From Akkermansiaceae bacterium UBA5020 (lineage in GTDB: Bacteria; Verrucomicrobiota; Verrucomicrobiia; Verrucomicrobiales; DEV007): DNA of 21,911 nucleotides. The notes below the pieces were generated by a model. It made no database searches. It worked only from the letters and a program-made list of their open reading frames with translations, and was not told where the DNA came from. This document shows positions 18,901 through 21,911 of the stretch, in pieces (the first letter of the stretch is position 1; the number at the start of each line of letters is the position of its first letter). The translations under genes and the position numbers were made by a program. Where the stretch lies: the NCBI GenBank assembly GCA_002396885.1, contig DGXY01000140.1:1-21911 (forward strand), given 5' to 3'.

Positions 18901-19060
18901 CGGAGCCCTGCTCGAGGGCGACTGGGAGCAACCCCTGCGCGACACCGAACGAGTCATGACCGCGATGGGACTGTTCTCGGACAGTGCGGCGGCAGCAACT
19001 TCGGTGATGCACCTCGTCCGGGACCTTTACGGGCTCGGCACCAATTTCATTCCAGACTGA
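9959..19060 (+). CDS. Giant polyvalent-type ejection protein (gp16-like position) with an embedded nuclease-like module
   Basis: The protein has 3033 residues, over twice T7 gp16 (about 1318). Residues 1-1000 are mainly helical, with one hydrophobic segment near 548-570. Residues 1028-1180 resemble the PBECR (phage Barnase-EndoU-ColicinE5/D-RelE) nuclease domains of phage polyvalent proteins: PISLVWGGAG, GFGLAKILVWHP (H1089), VIRRN (R1126, R1127), EWLLTAY (T1139, Y1141). Residues 1186-1436 hold a coiled coil and an alpha/beta part with GTWLGNREPSFV. Residues 1440-2020 hold GNNVTDN (1642-1648), GPKIGSF (1762-1768) and DLWFSRTWNR (1782-1791), a set I recall from other polyvalent proteins, function unknown. 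The rest is helical, ending in a module typical of large phage ejection proteins. SSFSVI occurs at 1022 and 1180 and NTFSVI at 2023, all at domain borders. No SLT transglycosylase or papain-like peptidase motif was seen. It probably enters the cell with the DNA; nuclease activity is inferred. Confidence 0.8.
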   Translation: MPITEQDAIEAQTLAEQFPDRLDVLEASAKLLQSYKAQQQEASQPLFPEMRRREVEDYAKVRNYFTQPETHGLDDETRQGLFADLPDEESRAAMFSEELLARYYRRPAKEIRALGTQYRDQYAIEKWGAPVKTYKEFFDKQKNAYLIEDQVDERAQDAGMRGLPRVMGWADPKAFGKDPDAALDQKAMENQKELQKRFEETHAATTTRMAQHRQFVMETVEDLKTTMGVEGAQGEAVSYREFAERLTKIPPQDLNFVISAIRANAGGTEEGKAVVQKIVENLGRGIDDIVGGIDTMGDRIQAVDLRKQIEQGVEVPAGKESDPETYLQAVRMKVFAGDDYELRAGVLKIVAGKEFAKPSEETKAQALALADTLLDTIDLHAKVKSIAENDVDPARGEHMYSRGLYALVRSLPYTAVAMARGGTVLNGLAMQEQAYQALGRVNPDMSREQKIAFSAVAAPLMALTEKIPVKILSGRLPTLGRLMNQATATSGAFLARGSIRVGGGIVANVVQENVQDLMPFAVQSAVSALSQDVSEVPWEKVYGGEFWEQQGEIFFATLPLVLVGTGVGTIRDFQSARETLHNRDAITLLVGDYAKADEIRKAADAGDYDTAQTLLRKGMKEAKTDSVPFVQARAAAGKVLKAHAQAQADAIKKAEQAGYIPEVVPREGGFVVKGKDFESPVFKTREEANTKRWEHVEEQGLELHEDMVSAIDFLSRSYQPDRAIDIENTGKRRLHLDAVREGQRTREQAMGRSVAAAQIDDQGNPQEAPQAQEQESDLDIEAEYQESFSEAERKSLDEDDKLAHEIIIGESSTAFRDGVYRTGVKLNQGATWATFVEEKTEGDAATFILKGKRDWLANKLFAYDAEFQKGRLVGGRKLSIFKDGVTMETATDEDLKEAYSRAALYYLTGSMRKGKVAGFKPSAGFRNRYAEAVRAGMSAIFDPYARFFRAVAVRAARLNKMRREGRLDAELERELARSVGITEQFEYEQEVTQEAAKIREEMEDAGFETEPEGVIMEPSDDSSFSVIGGFGERREGMSLPDAVAWLVEEQSGIAVGALSFQGRPISLVWGGAGERKGEGFGLAKILVWHPEVDPLKLQEMLDRMKVSKETNNTLSLEGGGFQAVIRRNIFGEAQEWLLTAYGKDVPAQERIDGLGAKSQGRQTLPEKDADRSSQKTDKESSFSVIAAHGGRSVVVGARPGEYGWTPGGIAATEKEKQNLESELVSLAADPEANAERIRKIEDELRGIASKTLPGPVTHPTQKRPRLERVGEAAGKIIKSGKAKKLLSDLYGVTGLNVKPVTGTWLGNREPSFVIQSETLTDEQAAEVGALLGFAWAQDATVVSRPNPSLTEGIPAYYLGSKKRLSEEQVNAIHEAARERGLDFSTTSDGKSVQFLFFGEETDLPAFTQSIADIKQASGLTESHQELVSSDLNETQTDFSPSDGGGRTKAWLHGTAEGLALFERVVSDLVAPYAKAIGAEGYRFNVDLYAKRFGLSVAQTEIVKNALYPSNGKLKSSVPIMDGSIDLGVEGVTKKNGRFVSSVTNVVWSLQNWSAQFGLIAPGDYSKQAGKLIAQTIADEVAWHVQKAMESGKRSAIGWYDRALKAAKQIYARMFSELDVNGPGYNADMAMVFDAMLGIASQGNNVTDNSVMTTRVYANWRRDKIDPAGNINVNQGMTITQAVAPVTGTFGSKTVAIENNYLKLETLLANNSYAELRKFFNKTDTVRNINAYLRKNKNLWFNGEPLSVDGAADQKVTGWMVFGPKIGSFINNLHGDYTTLTADLWFSRTWNRILGWSFIHSPEREAQNFISLRDAMVAEYTNDQSVRKMEKGKPVYWDHGTDVAKLGLTPAEFDDFINDPQKMLDFASRIEVIFRTGAREGAKKTTSYKDKSAVRRAAKTWVENREDVMEAPRSDHERMFQQDVMEKAQKMLKTMGIDISIADMQAALWYNEKDLYATLGSTTKLSAPADYEDAAKTTFRRIQEGTLYERIGAKEGEVDERIQPREWEAAIFAGINLKSEGGDNTFSVISNAESRIADSFNPYFRSPKRRREILLEAQRRGRETARDFQKMISLGKNVGRLDREQATREGVIYGDLLVQYFGADTDAKVAALPAVDTKAARSEAKRQAAEWRKAQDRQQQKIPRDTLISAMRTLDAMISALPIELRGRVGGMVKLAQFTTPEAMLGELERRAEKMDDVLETYLKKEANKEVEKLFEIAKPAKDESGKKRVGKAGADIHDLFDMARKAWKTMSAVDAEAHAVGLESKVAAGNLTPEEEAHALLEAELVRAFGGWNDVYQDSGKVDKNGKRIMVKTLDGADAVRKNHALDTATYIWKAGYLAYQQKKAAEKARRDVIRQDLEQNTGKTGLKSERALAEEAGVTLPGKAKDFFLSLLNFEQLTQWIFGKDSQWAQWFADQQRKAENTKLDAVQAVVEGVEDLFTSLAGGDRFKGEQLQFRMMQRSITATAANGDVVPLSELEALSALLMWQQEDGKRHLRGKRDQNGKLTSRWSYDQAFIDEISGKLSPEAWRVLGYLQAEYGKEYEPLNAVYREVYGINLPKNPNYSPLLVKPQQATPGQMQNPVTGTTATSGSFTPPGLRTRAIGVSAEPDFRDAVATFIGHKKQMEHWMANAKFVLEANAVLGNRDLGNAIEAAHGEQAVMILRKWLDAIAQGGVRDASAGTWAMKLFERITGRAASMALVGRIGTLAIQATQLGAASALMPTGAYVVRLGKLLSGNLGWSEALASPYIQRRLKQQPVMVQAAMEGLRAGTPTQLKHQVRKLGSLLNGTDALFTAGTYAMVYDYHLMQALKGGMSDADAKVYAAGTAERVVESVAQPTRMGTRSWFEISTTNPGWKLSWAFASDARKNVALLGNAYAKGNATDKLRTTLFVIGINGLMSGIIRSAWRDLRDDEDEEIFDDKYWSVKRLALSTSTDWIFGFPVIGEEIQRALYAAAGEYNPDGGLLSAVKDAIGPIKRTRENFGALLEGDWEQPLRDTERVMTAMGLFSDSAAAATSVMHLVRDLYGLGTNFIPD

Positions 19061-19067
19061 TACCTCA

Positions 19068-19481
19068 ATGTCCGGACACTCCGGAATAACCCCAACACTT
19101 GACATGATCGAAACCACCTCCTCCTCCGTCACCTACACCGGCAATGGAGTCGCCGGCCGGTCTTTTAGCTTCGATTTCCCCCTCGTCGCTACATCGCACC
19201 TGGTTGTCTTCACCACGGTCACGGCGACCAATGTCGATACGCCGGTCACCACAGGCTTTACCGTCACTCCACTCACCGACGTCAACGGTCGGATCACGGG
19301 CGGATCGGTGCTCGTCAATAATGCGATTCCCACAACCTCGAAGATCACGTTCAAGCGGGTCACCCCAAAGACGCAGACCCTCAACTTTGAGTCCGGCGGA
19401 TCCTTCCAGGCTGAATCATTGGAGTCCAGTCTCGACAAAATCACGATGATCCTTCAAGAGATCGCAAGAGATGCTCTCTAG
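19068..19481 (+). CDS. T7-type tail fibre anchor domain (gp17 N-terminal) as a free-standing protein
   Basis: The 137 residues match the N-terminal attachment domain of T7-like tail fibres along their whole length: SVTYTGNGVAGRSFSFDFPLV, then LVVFTT, FTVTP, GGSVLV, ITFKRVTPKTQ, and the closing helix FQAESLESSLDKITMILQEI. In T7 this domain binds the fibre to the adaptor/nozzle junction and is followed by a shaft and tip. Here the gene stops where the shaft would begin, so only the anchor is made. Shaft and tip functions may sit in the adaptor-fibre gene at 139-3555 or in a gene outside the window. The start at 19068 is 7 nt after the previous stop. Met at 19104, giving 125 residues that begin closer to the conserved domain, is an alternative. 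No SD is seen at either. Confidence 0.85.
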   Translation: MSGHSGITPTLDMIETTSSSVTYTGNGVAGRSFSFDFPLVATSHLVVFTTVTATNVDTPVTTGFTVTPLTDVNGRITGGSVLVNNAIPTTSKITFKRVTPKTQTLNFESGGSFQAESLESSLDKITMILQEIARDAL

Positions 19482-19511
19482 GTGTGATTGAAGCTTGCGT
19501 TTTGTGGGAAT

Positions 19512-19524
19512 AGAGAATTTCTCT
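19512..19524 (+). promoter_or_regulatory. Small palindrome directly before the holin start
   Basis: AGAGAATTTCTCT is a perfect inverted repeat around one base, ending 3 nt before the ATG at 19528. It lies in the only intergenic gap of notable size (46 nt) in the late operon. In RNA it would form a short weak hairpin next to the start codon, or in DNA a small operator. It is short and AT-rich, so chance is possible. A poor sigma70-like pair (TTGAAG, 17 nt, TAGAGA at 19511) overlaps it. Confidence 0.3.
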
Positions 19525-19527
19525 GAG

Positions 19528-19698
19528 ATGAACCCAGCCATCTTCGGAGTAATACGTCACCTGCTCACCATCGCGGCAGGCGCCCTCGCCTCAAAAGGCG
19601 TCATCGAAACCGGACAAACGGACATCGTCGTCGGATCCCTCCTCGGGATCGCGGGCGTGATCTGGTCTGTGATCGACAAGAAGAAGGGACGGGGATGA
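19528..19698 (+). CDS. Holin, Pam3-gp28-like
   Basis: The 56-residue protein, starting MNPAIFGVIRHLL, resembles the small putative holins of the Pam3 gp28 family, which share an M-[ND]-P start, an RHLLT segment, two hydrophobic stretches and a lysine-rich end. Here the stretches are about residues 5-22 and 26-48, followed by DKKKGRG. A holin forms lesions in the inner membrane that release or activate the endolysin, and the endolysin gene follows with an ATGA overlap. ATG 19528 was chosen over an in-frame TTG at 19495 because the family begins at this methionine and the extra 11 residues are not hydrophobic or conserved. No clear SD; a palindrome sits just upstream. Confidence 0.8.
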   Translation: MNPAIFGVIRHLLTIAAGALASKGVIETGQTDIVVGSLLGIAGVIWSVIDKKKGRG

Positions 19699-20279
19699 GC
19701 AACTTCTTCCGGCGCCTTCGGCAGATCCTTGGACCGGCACCCGAGCCGGCCGGGATCATGTCGACCCCGGTCCCGGTGGTCTCGGAGCGTGGCATCGATC
19801 TGATCAAGCACTTCGAGTCGTGCCTGAAACCCGTGAAGAAAAACGGGAAGGTGATGCACTACGCCGCCTATGCGGACCCAGCACACGGGTGGCGGGTGCC
19901 CACCATCGGCTGGGGCACGATTGCCTACGAGGACGGGACGAAGGTAGCCAAGGGTGATATCATCACCCAGGAACGCGCGGACGAACTTCTCGCCTGGGAG
20001 GTCGCCGAGAAGGCGGCCGGCGTCTCCCGGCTCGTCAAGGTATCTCTAAATGCGGACCAGTTCGGGGCCCTTGTGTCCTTTGCCTACAACGTCGGCCTCG
20101 GCAACCTGGGCAAGTCGACGCTCCTCCGCAAGCTCAACGAAGGAGACTACGACCGAGCATCTATTGAGTTTTTGAAATGGAATCGCGCGGCTGGCATGAT
20201 CCTCCCCGGGCTCGTCCGTCGCCGCAAGAGCGAGCGGGCCCTTTTCCTTGGGAAGACTCCTTTTATCGAGCAATCATGA
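19695..20279 (+). CDS. Endolysin, T4-type lysozyme (glycoside hydrolase family 24)
   Basis: This 194-residue muramidase cleaves the glycan backbone of peptidoglycan. The family's Glu-Asp-Thr triad can be placed at E41 (IKHFE), D61 (YADP) and T70 (PTIGWGT). The further conserved block QFGALVSFAYNVG follows at about residues 116-128, and GLVRRRKSERALF near the end. The E-to-D spacing is about 11 residues longer than in T4 lysozyme because of an inserted KKNGKVMH-type segment, and D-to-T is 3 residues longer. The N-terminus (SNFFRRLRQILGPAPEPAG) is basic and proline-rich rather than a SAR or secretion signal, so export should depend on the holin. Translation may also start at Met22 (19758). It overlaps the holin stop by ATGA and ends overlapping the next start. 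Confidence 0.92.
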   Translation: MSNFFRRLRQILGPAPEPAGIMSTPVPVVSERGIDLIKHFESCLKPVKKNGKVMHYAAYADPAHGWRVPTIGWGTIAYEDGTKVAKGDIITQERADELLAWEVAEKAAGVSRLVKVSLNADQFGALVSFAYNVGLGNLGKSTLLRKLNEGDYDRASIEFLKWNRAAGMILPGLVRRRKSERALFLGKTPFIEQS

Positions 20280-20380
20280 CCGAGGTCCTCGGCACCTTTC
20301 TGATGGTGGTTTCGTTCCTCGCGGTCATCGGTCTGCTCGTCTCGACGGGCCCGCACGACTGGGACGGTCCGTTTCCATGA
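20276..20380 (+). CDS. 34-residue single-pass membrane peptide in the lysis cassette
   Basis: ATG at 20276 overlaps the endolysin stop (ATGA), and its own stop overlaps the next start in the same way, which is the main evidence that it is translated. The peptide starts MTEVLGTFLMVV. It has one hydrophobic segment (about residues 5-23) and a short polar end with GPHDWDG. Small single-TM peptides near holin-lysin pairs can be second holins, antiholins or holin partners, but nothing here distinguishes these. No SD is seen, so it likely relies on coupling to endolysin translation. Confidence 0.6.
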   Translation: MTEVLGTFLMVVSFLAVIGLLVSTGPHDWDGPFP

Positions 20381-20682
20381 GCCCGTTGCCAGGCGCATCA
20401 GGCCGGCGCCCAATGAACGTCTGCGTGTGCGTGCCTGTGATCGGGTTCGTGTGCAGTCTCCATCGTGATGGTGGTCCTCCCGAAACGGTCGCGGAGTCGG
20501 GCCGGATCGGAGACGACTGCCCGTGGGATCCCGCCACCTTGCCCGAGCGATTGCGCGGCTACGGCCACCGGGGGGCGGATCAGGACGGATACGACGGGTC
20601 GGAGTGGATCACGCCCCAACAAGATCTGGAGGCGCGGATGATCGAGGCGGCACGGGTCCTACTCGATGCCGAGGAGGTCTGA
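20377..20682 (+). CDS. Hypothetical small protein, cysteine-containing N-terminus
   Basis: The 101-residue reading frame starts by ATGA overlap with the 34-residue membrane peptide. The N-terminal part includes MNVCVCVPVIGFVC (from Met13, an alternative start at 20413). The middle is rich in Gly, Pro and Asp, and the end is a likely amphipathic helix (QDLEARMIEAARVLLDAEEV). I do not recognise the family. The cysteines near the N-terminus raise the idea of an outer-membrane spanin lipoprotein, but the residues before each Cys do not fit a lipobox and there is no basic plus hydrophobic signal. It is the last gene of the late operon, 77 nt from the convergent integrase stop. Codon use resembles its neighbours. 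Confidence 0.55.
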   Translation: MSPLPGASGRRPMNVCVCVPVIGFVCSLHRDGGPPETVAESGRIGDDCPWDPATLPERLRGYGHRGADQDGYDGSEWITPQQDLEARMIEAARVLLDAEEV

Positions 20683-20696
20683 CGTCCCGTTGATTC

Positions 20697-20759
20697 TGCG
20701 CTCCGCTTTTCGGCCAATGCGCTCAGAAAAGGAGGTTTTGCGCTCATTCCCCGCTCGCT
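20697..20759 (+). repeat. Three TGCGCTC direct repeats with exact 21-bp period
   Basis: TGCGCTC starts at 20697, 20718 and 20739. Spacing is 21 bp each time, two turns of B-DNA, while the 14 bp between copies are unrelated. The array fills the intergenic space between the last lysis gene and the integrase stop. Such phased short words are typical of protein-binding arrays, for example arm-type integrase, excisionase or iteron sites. Which protein binds is unknown. Confidence 0.6.
20701..20739 (+). terminator. Possible weak terminator after the late operon
   Basis: CTTTTC (20706-20711) pairs with GAAAAG (20726-20731), and three more pairs form across a 2-nt bulge. The loop is 14 nt, and TTTT follows at 20736-20739. 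The stem is AT-rich and imperfect and the T-run short, so efficiency is doubtful. It is the only terminator-like element between the convergent operons and overlaps the 21-bp repeat array. Confidence 0.25.
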
Positions 20760-21755
20760 TTACTCCCAGGCCTTGTTGACGTCCTCGTCGTTTGGGATCA
20801 GGTGCCCGTAGTGCGCTTCGACAACTGCCATTCCGTCCCCGAGCCATCGCGCGACCTTGTAGGCACTGACGCCCGAGGAGACCAACTGCGAAGCGAAGGT
20901 GCGGCGGAGATCGTGGAACGTGCATTTGATCCCGACCTCATCGAGCAGGTCGGTGAACGGTCTCCGGAAATCCCACCGGTATCGACCTGCGCCGGCCGTG
21001 ACGTCGGGCCGCACGATGTAGGGTTCGCGGTCTGCGTAGGGGCGCAGGAACTCTAGGAACTCTCGAGTCAGAGGAATGGTCCGATTGTCCCGGTCCTTCG
21101 GTTGCCAATCCCGGGACGCTTGAACGTGCAGGAGACCGTTTGCGAGGTCGATCCAATGCGGGGCGACCTGCAAGACCTCCCCCTTCCTCAGACCGCAGTG
21201 GAGTCCAAAGTAAAGGCACAGCTTCAGGTCGGGATCGGTGACGAAGTCAAAAATCCGCCGGCACTCCTCCCGAGAGAGGAACCGCTTCCTGACCCGCATC
21301 TTCGCCTTTCGTCGAGGGATCCCCTCGCACGGGTCTGTCGAGAGGTGCCCGTGTTCCCGGAGCCACTTCGTAAACCGGGCGAGGCTGGCACGGTAGCTGT
21401 TCCCCGTATCCTGGTTGCGCTTCCAATGACCGTCCATCCACTGGGTGATCTTGGCCGGCGTTATGTCCGTCGGGTGTTTGATCTTCCAATCGCGAAAAAA
21501 CGCGTTGAGCCGGGTTTTCTCCTCGGTCGTCCAGGCGGCAGAGACTCCCCGGAGGGTCTTCAGGGCGAGGAAGTCATCGAGAAGTTTCCCGATCCGATCC
21601 CCATCCCCGATCCATTCAGCGGGATTCGCAAGGATCTGCATGGCCCGGTTGATCGCGTCCGCTTCATTTTCACAGCCAGTAGAAATTCTGCACCTCATTC
21701 CTTCGTGGTTGAAGCTGAACCACCACTTCCGACGTCGTTTGTAGAGTCCTTGCAT
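20760..21755 (-). CDS. int: Tyrosine recombinase / phage integrase
   Basis: The 331-residue protein has the usual two-domain layout. The N-terminal part (about 1-150) contains an SAM-like core-binding segment around residues 52-145. The C-terminal catalytic domain has R190 (HCGLRKGEV), a likely catalytic lysine near K220, H281 and R284 (HDLRRTFAS), and the nucleophile Y316 (EAHYGHL). The box III histidine is replaced by Asp307 (WLGDGM instead of LGHS), a variant I have seen in related phage integrases and not a sign of inactivation by itself. The N-terminus (QGLYKRRRKWWFSF) matches the arm-type DNA-binding start of this family, so ATG at 21755 is preferred to an in-frame TTG at 21836. The extra 27 residues would lie over repeats. 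It catalyses site-specific integration and probably acts on sites just upstream of its own start. Confidence 0.9.
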   Translation of the reverse strand: MQGLYKRRRKWWFSFNHEGMRCRISTGCENEADAINRAMQILANPAEWIGDGDRIGKLLDDFLALKTLRGVSAAWTTEEKTRLNAFFRDWKIKHPTDITPAKITQWMDGHWKRNQDTGNSYRASLARFTKWLREHGHLSTDPCEGIPRRKAKMRVRKRFLSREECRRIFDFVTDPDLKLCLYFGLHCGLRKGEVLQVAPHWIDLANGLLHVQASRDWQPKDRDNRTIPLTREFLEFLRPYADREPYIVRPDVTAGAGRYRWDFRRPFTDLLDEVGIKCTFHDLRRTFASQLVSSGVSAYKVARWLGDGMAVVEAHYGHLIPNDEDVNKAWE

Positions 21756-21757
21756 GG

Positions 21758-21803
21758 GCGTGTGACAGAGGTTTTTGAAGCGTGTGACCAAGAGCGTGTG
21801 ACA
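21758..21803 (+). repeat. Three GCGTGTGAC repeats upstream of the integrase start
   Basis: GCGTGTGAC begins at 21758, 21780 and 21794, immediately upstream of the integrase ATG. A fourth GTGTGA lies at 21887 in the tRNA-like end. Repeated short words here fit arm-type integrase sites or an operator for the integrase promoter. Spacings of 22 and 14 bp are less regular than in the downstream array. Confidence 0.55.
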
Positions 21804-21813
21804 GATGCCGAGA

Positions 21814-21831
21814 AATAGCACGAATAGCACG
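21814..21831 (+). repeat. Perfect tandem duplication of AATAGCACG
   Basis: Two head-to-tail 9-bp copies begin at 21814 and 21823, between the GCGTGTGAC repeats and the tRNA-like segment. They may be a paired binding site or a simple duplication. The region 21804-21886 holds no gene I can support. Confidence 0.5.
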
Positions 21832-21886
21832 GTCAAACAAGCCCGTAATACGAGGAAGGCCGGGAAAACAAAGCCTCTTTTCGCTT

Positions 21887-21911
21887 GTGTGAAGCAGGTG
21901 CTCTACCCCTG
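21887..21911 (-). tRNA. 5' part of tRNA-Val(CAC), cut at the anticodon loop; candidate attachment core
   Basis: Read on the minus strand, the window edge gives CAGGGGTAGAGCA, a standard D-loop and D-stem 3' side, then CCTGC and the loop TTCACAC, placing CAC at the anticodon. The pairing arm GCAGG should follow but AAGCG is found, and no variable loop, T-arm or acceptor strand can be recognised further left. The rest of the 5' half lies outside the window. Position next to the integrase and loss of tRNA identity exactly after the anticodon loop fit an att core at the anticodon arm. Only 25 nt are visible, so the amino acid identity is tentative. Confidence 0.55.

Noticed and set aside
19495..19527. 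TTG start extending the holin by 11 residues
   Set aside because: Small holins of this family begin at the MNP methionine. The extension adds nothing recognisable and would place the palindrome inside the coding region. It remains a minor option for dual-start control.
20413..20455. Outer-membrane spanin lipoprotein signal in the 101-residue protein
   Set aside because: Residues before each cysteine (MNV-C, NVCV-C, GFV-C) do not fit a lipobox and there is no basic plus hydrophobic signal segment.
20729..20735. AAGGAGG, a strong Shine-Dalgarno-like sequence
   Set aside because: The nearest start on the + strand is a TTG only 2-3 nt away, opening a frame that stops after a few codons inside the integrase gene. 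It is likely chance within the repeat array.
1..21911. CRISPR array, insertion sequence or transposase
   Set aside because: No regularly spaced 24-40 bp repeats, terminal inverted repeats or transposase-like frames were seen. The repeats present are coding modules or short binding-site-like words.

Overview
The window is the structural and lysis half of a temperate, T7-like (podovirus-type) phage or prophage. On the + strand it carries a short tail tube/adaptor gene fused to a collagen-like fibre, a small likely fibre chaperone, a tail nozzle protein, three internal-virion (ejection) proteins with a membrane-anchored coiled-coil protein between the first two, and an orphan T7-type fibre anchor. 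A holin/endolysin cassette follows. A tyrosine integrase faces the other way at the right end, with repeats and the 5' half of a tRNA-Val(CAC) beyond it. The genes that would fix the rest of the phage (portal, capsid, terminase, replication) lie outside.

Layout: 11-49 rho-independent terminator, presumably ending a capsid-region transcript; 58-128 tRNA with CAU anticodon and an initiator-like C1:A72 mismatch; 139-3993 adaptor-fibre and chaperone; 3998-6931 nozzle; 6931-19060 ejection proteins, ending in a 3033-residue polyvalent-type protein; 19068-19481 fibre anchor; 19528-20682 lysis cassette, whose genes overlap by ATGA; 20683-20759 convergent intergenic stretch with a 7-bp word repeated exactly every 21 bp; 20760-21755 integrase (minus); 21756-21911 candidate attachment region.

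From position 139 to 20682 the genes are almost contiguous (overlaps or gaps of 1-7 nt) and probably form one late transcript. The only gap above 10 nt is the 46 nt before the holin. Almost no start codon has a Shine-Dalgarno sequence, and base composition is fairly GC-rich. Together these suggest a host with weak SD dependence, but the host cannot be named from this sequence.

The most unusual features are the fusion of the tail adaptor to a collagen-like fibre while the T7-type fibre anchor survives as a separate 137-residue protein, and the giant ejection protein. The latter carries a nuclease-like (PBECR-type) module of different composition, bounded on both sides by the same SSFSVI peptide. 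The att-like architecture around the integrase is also worth testing.
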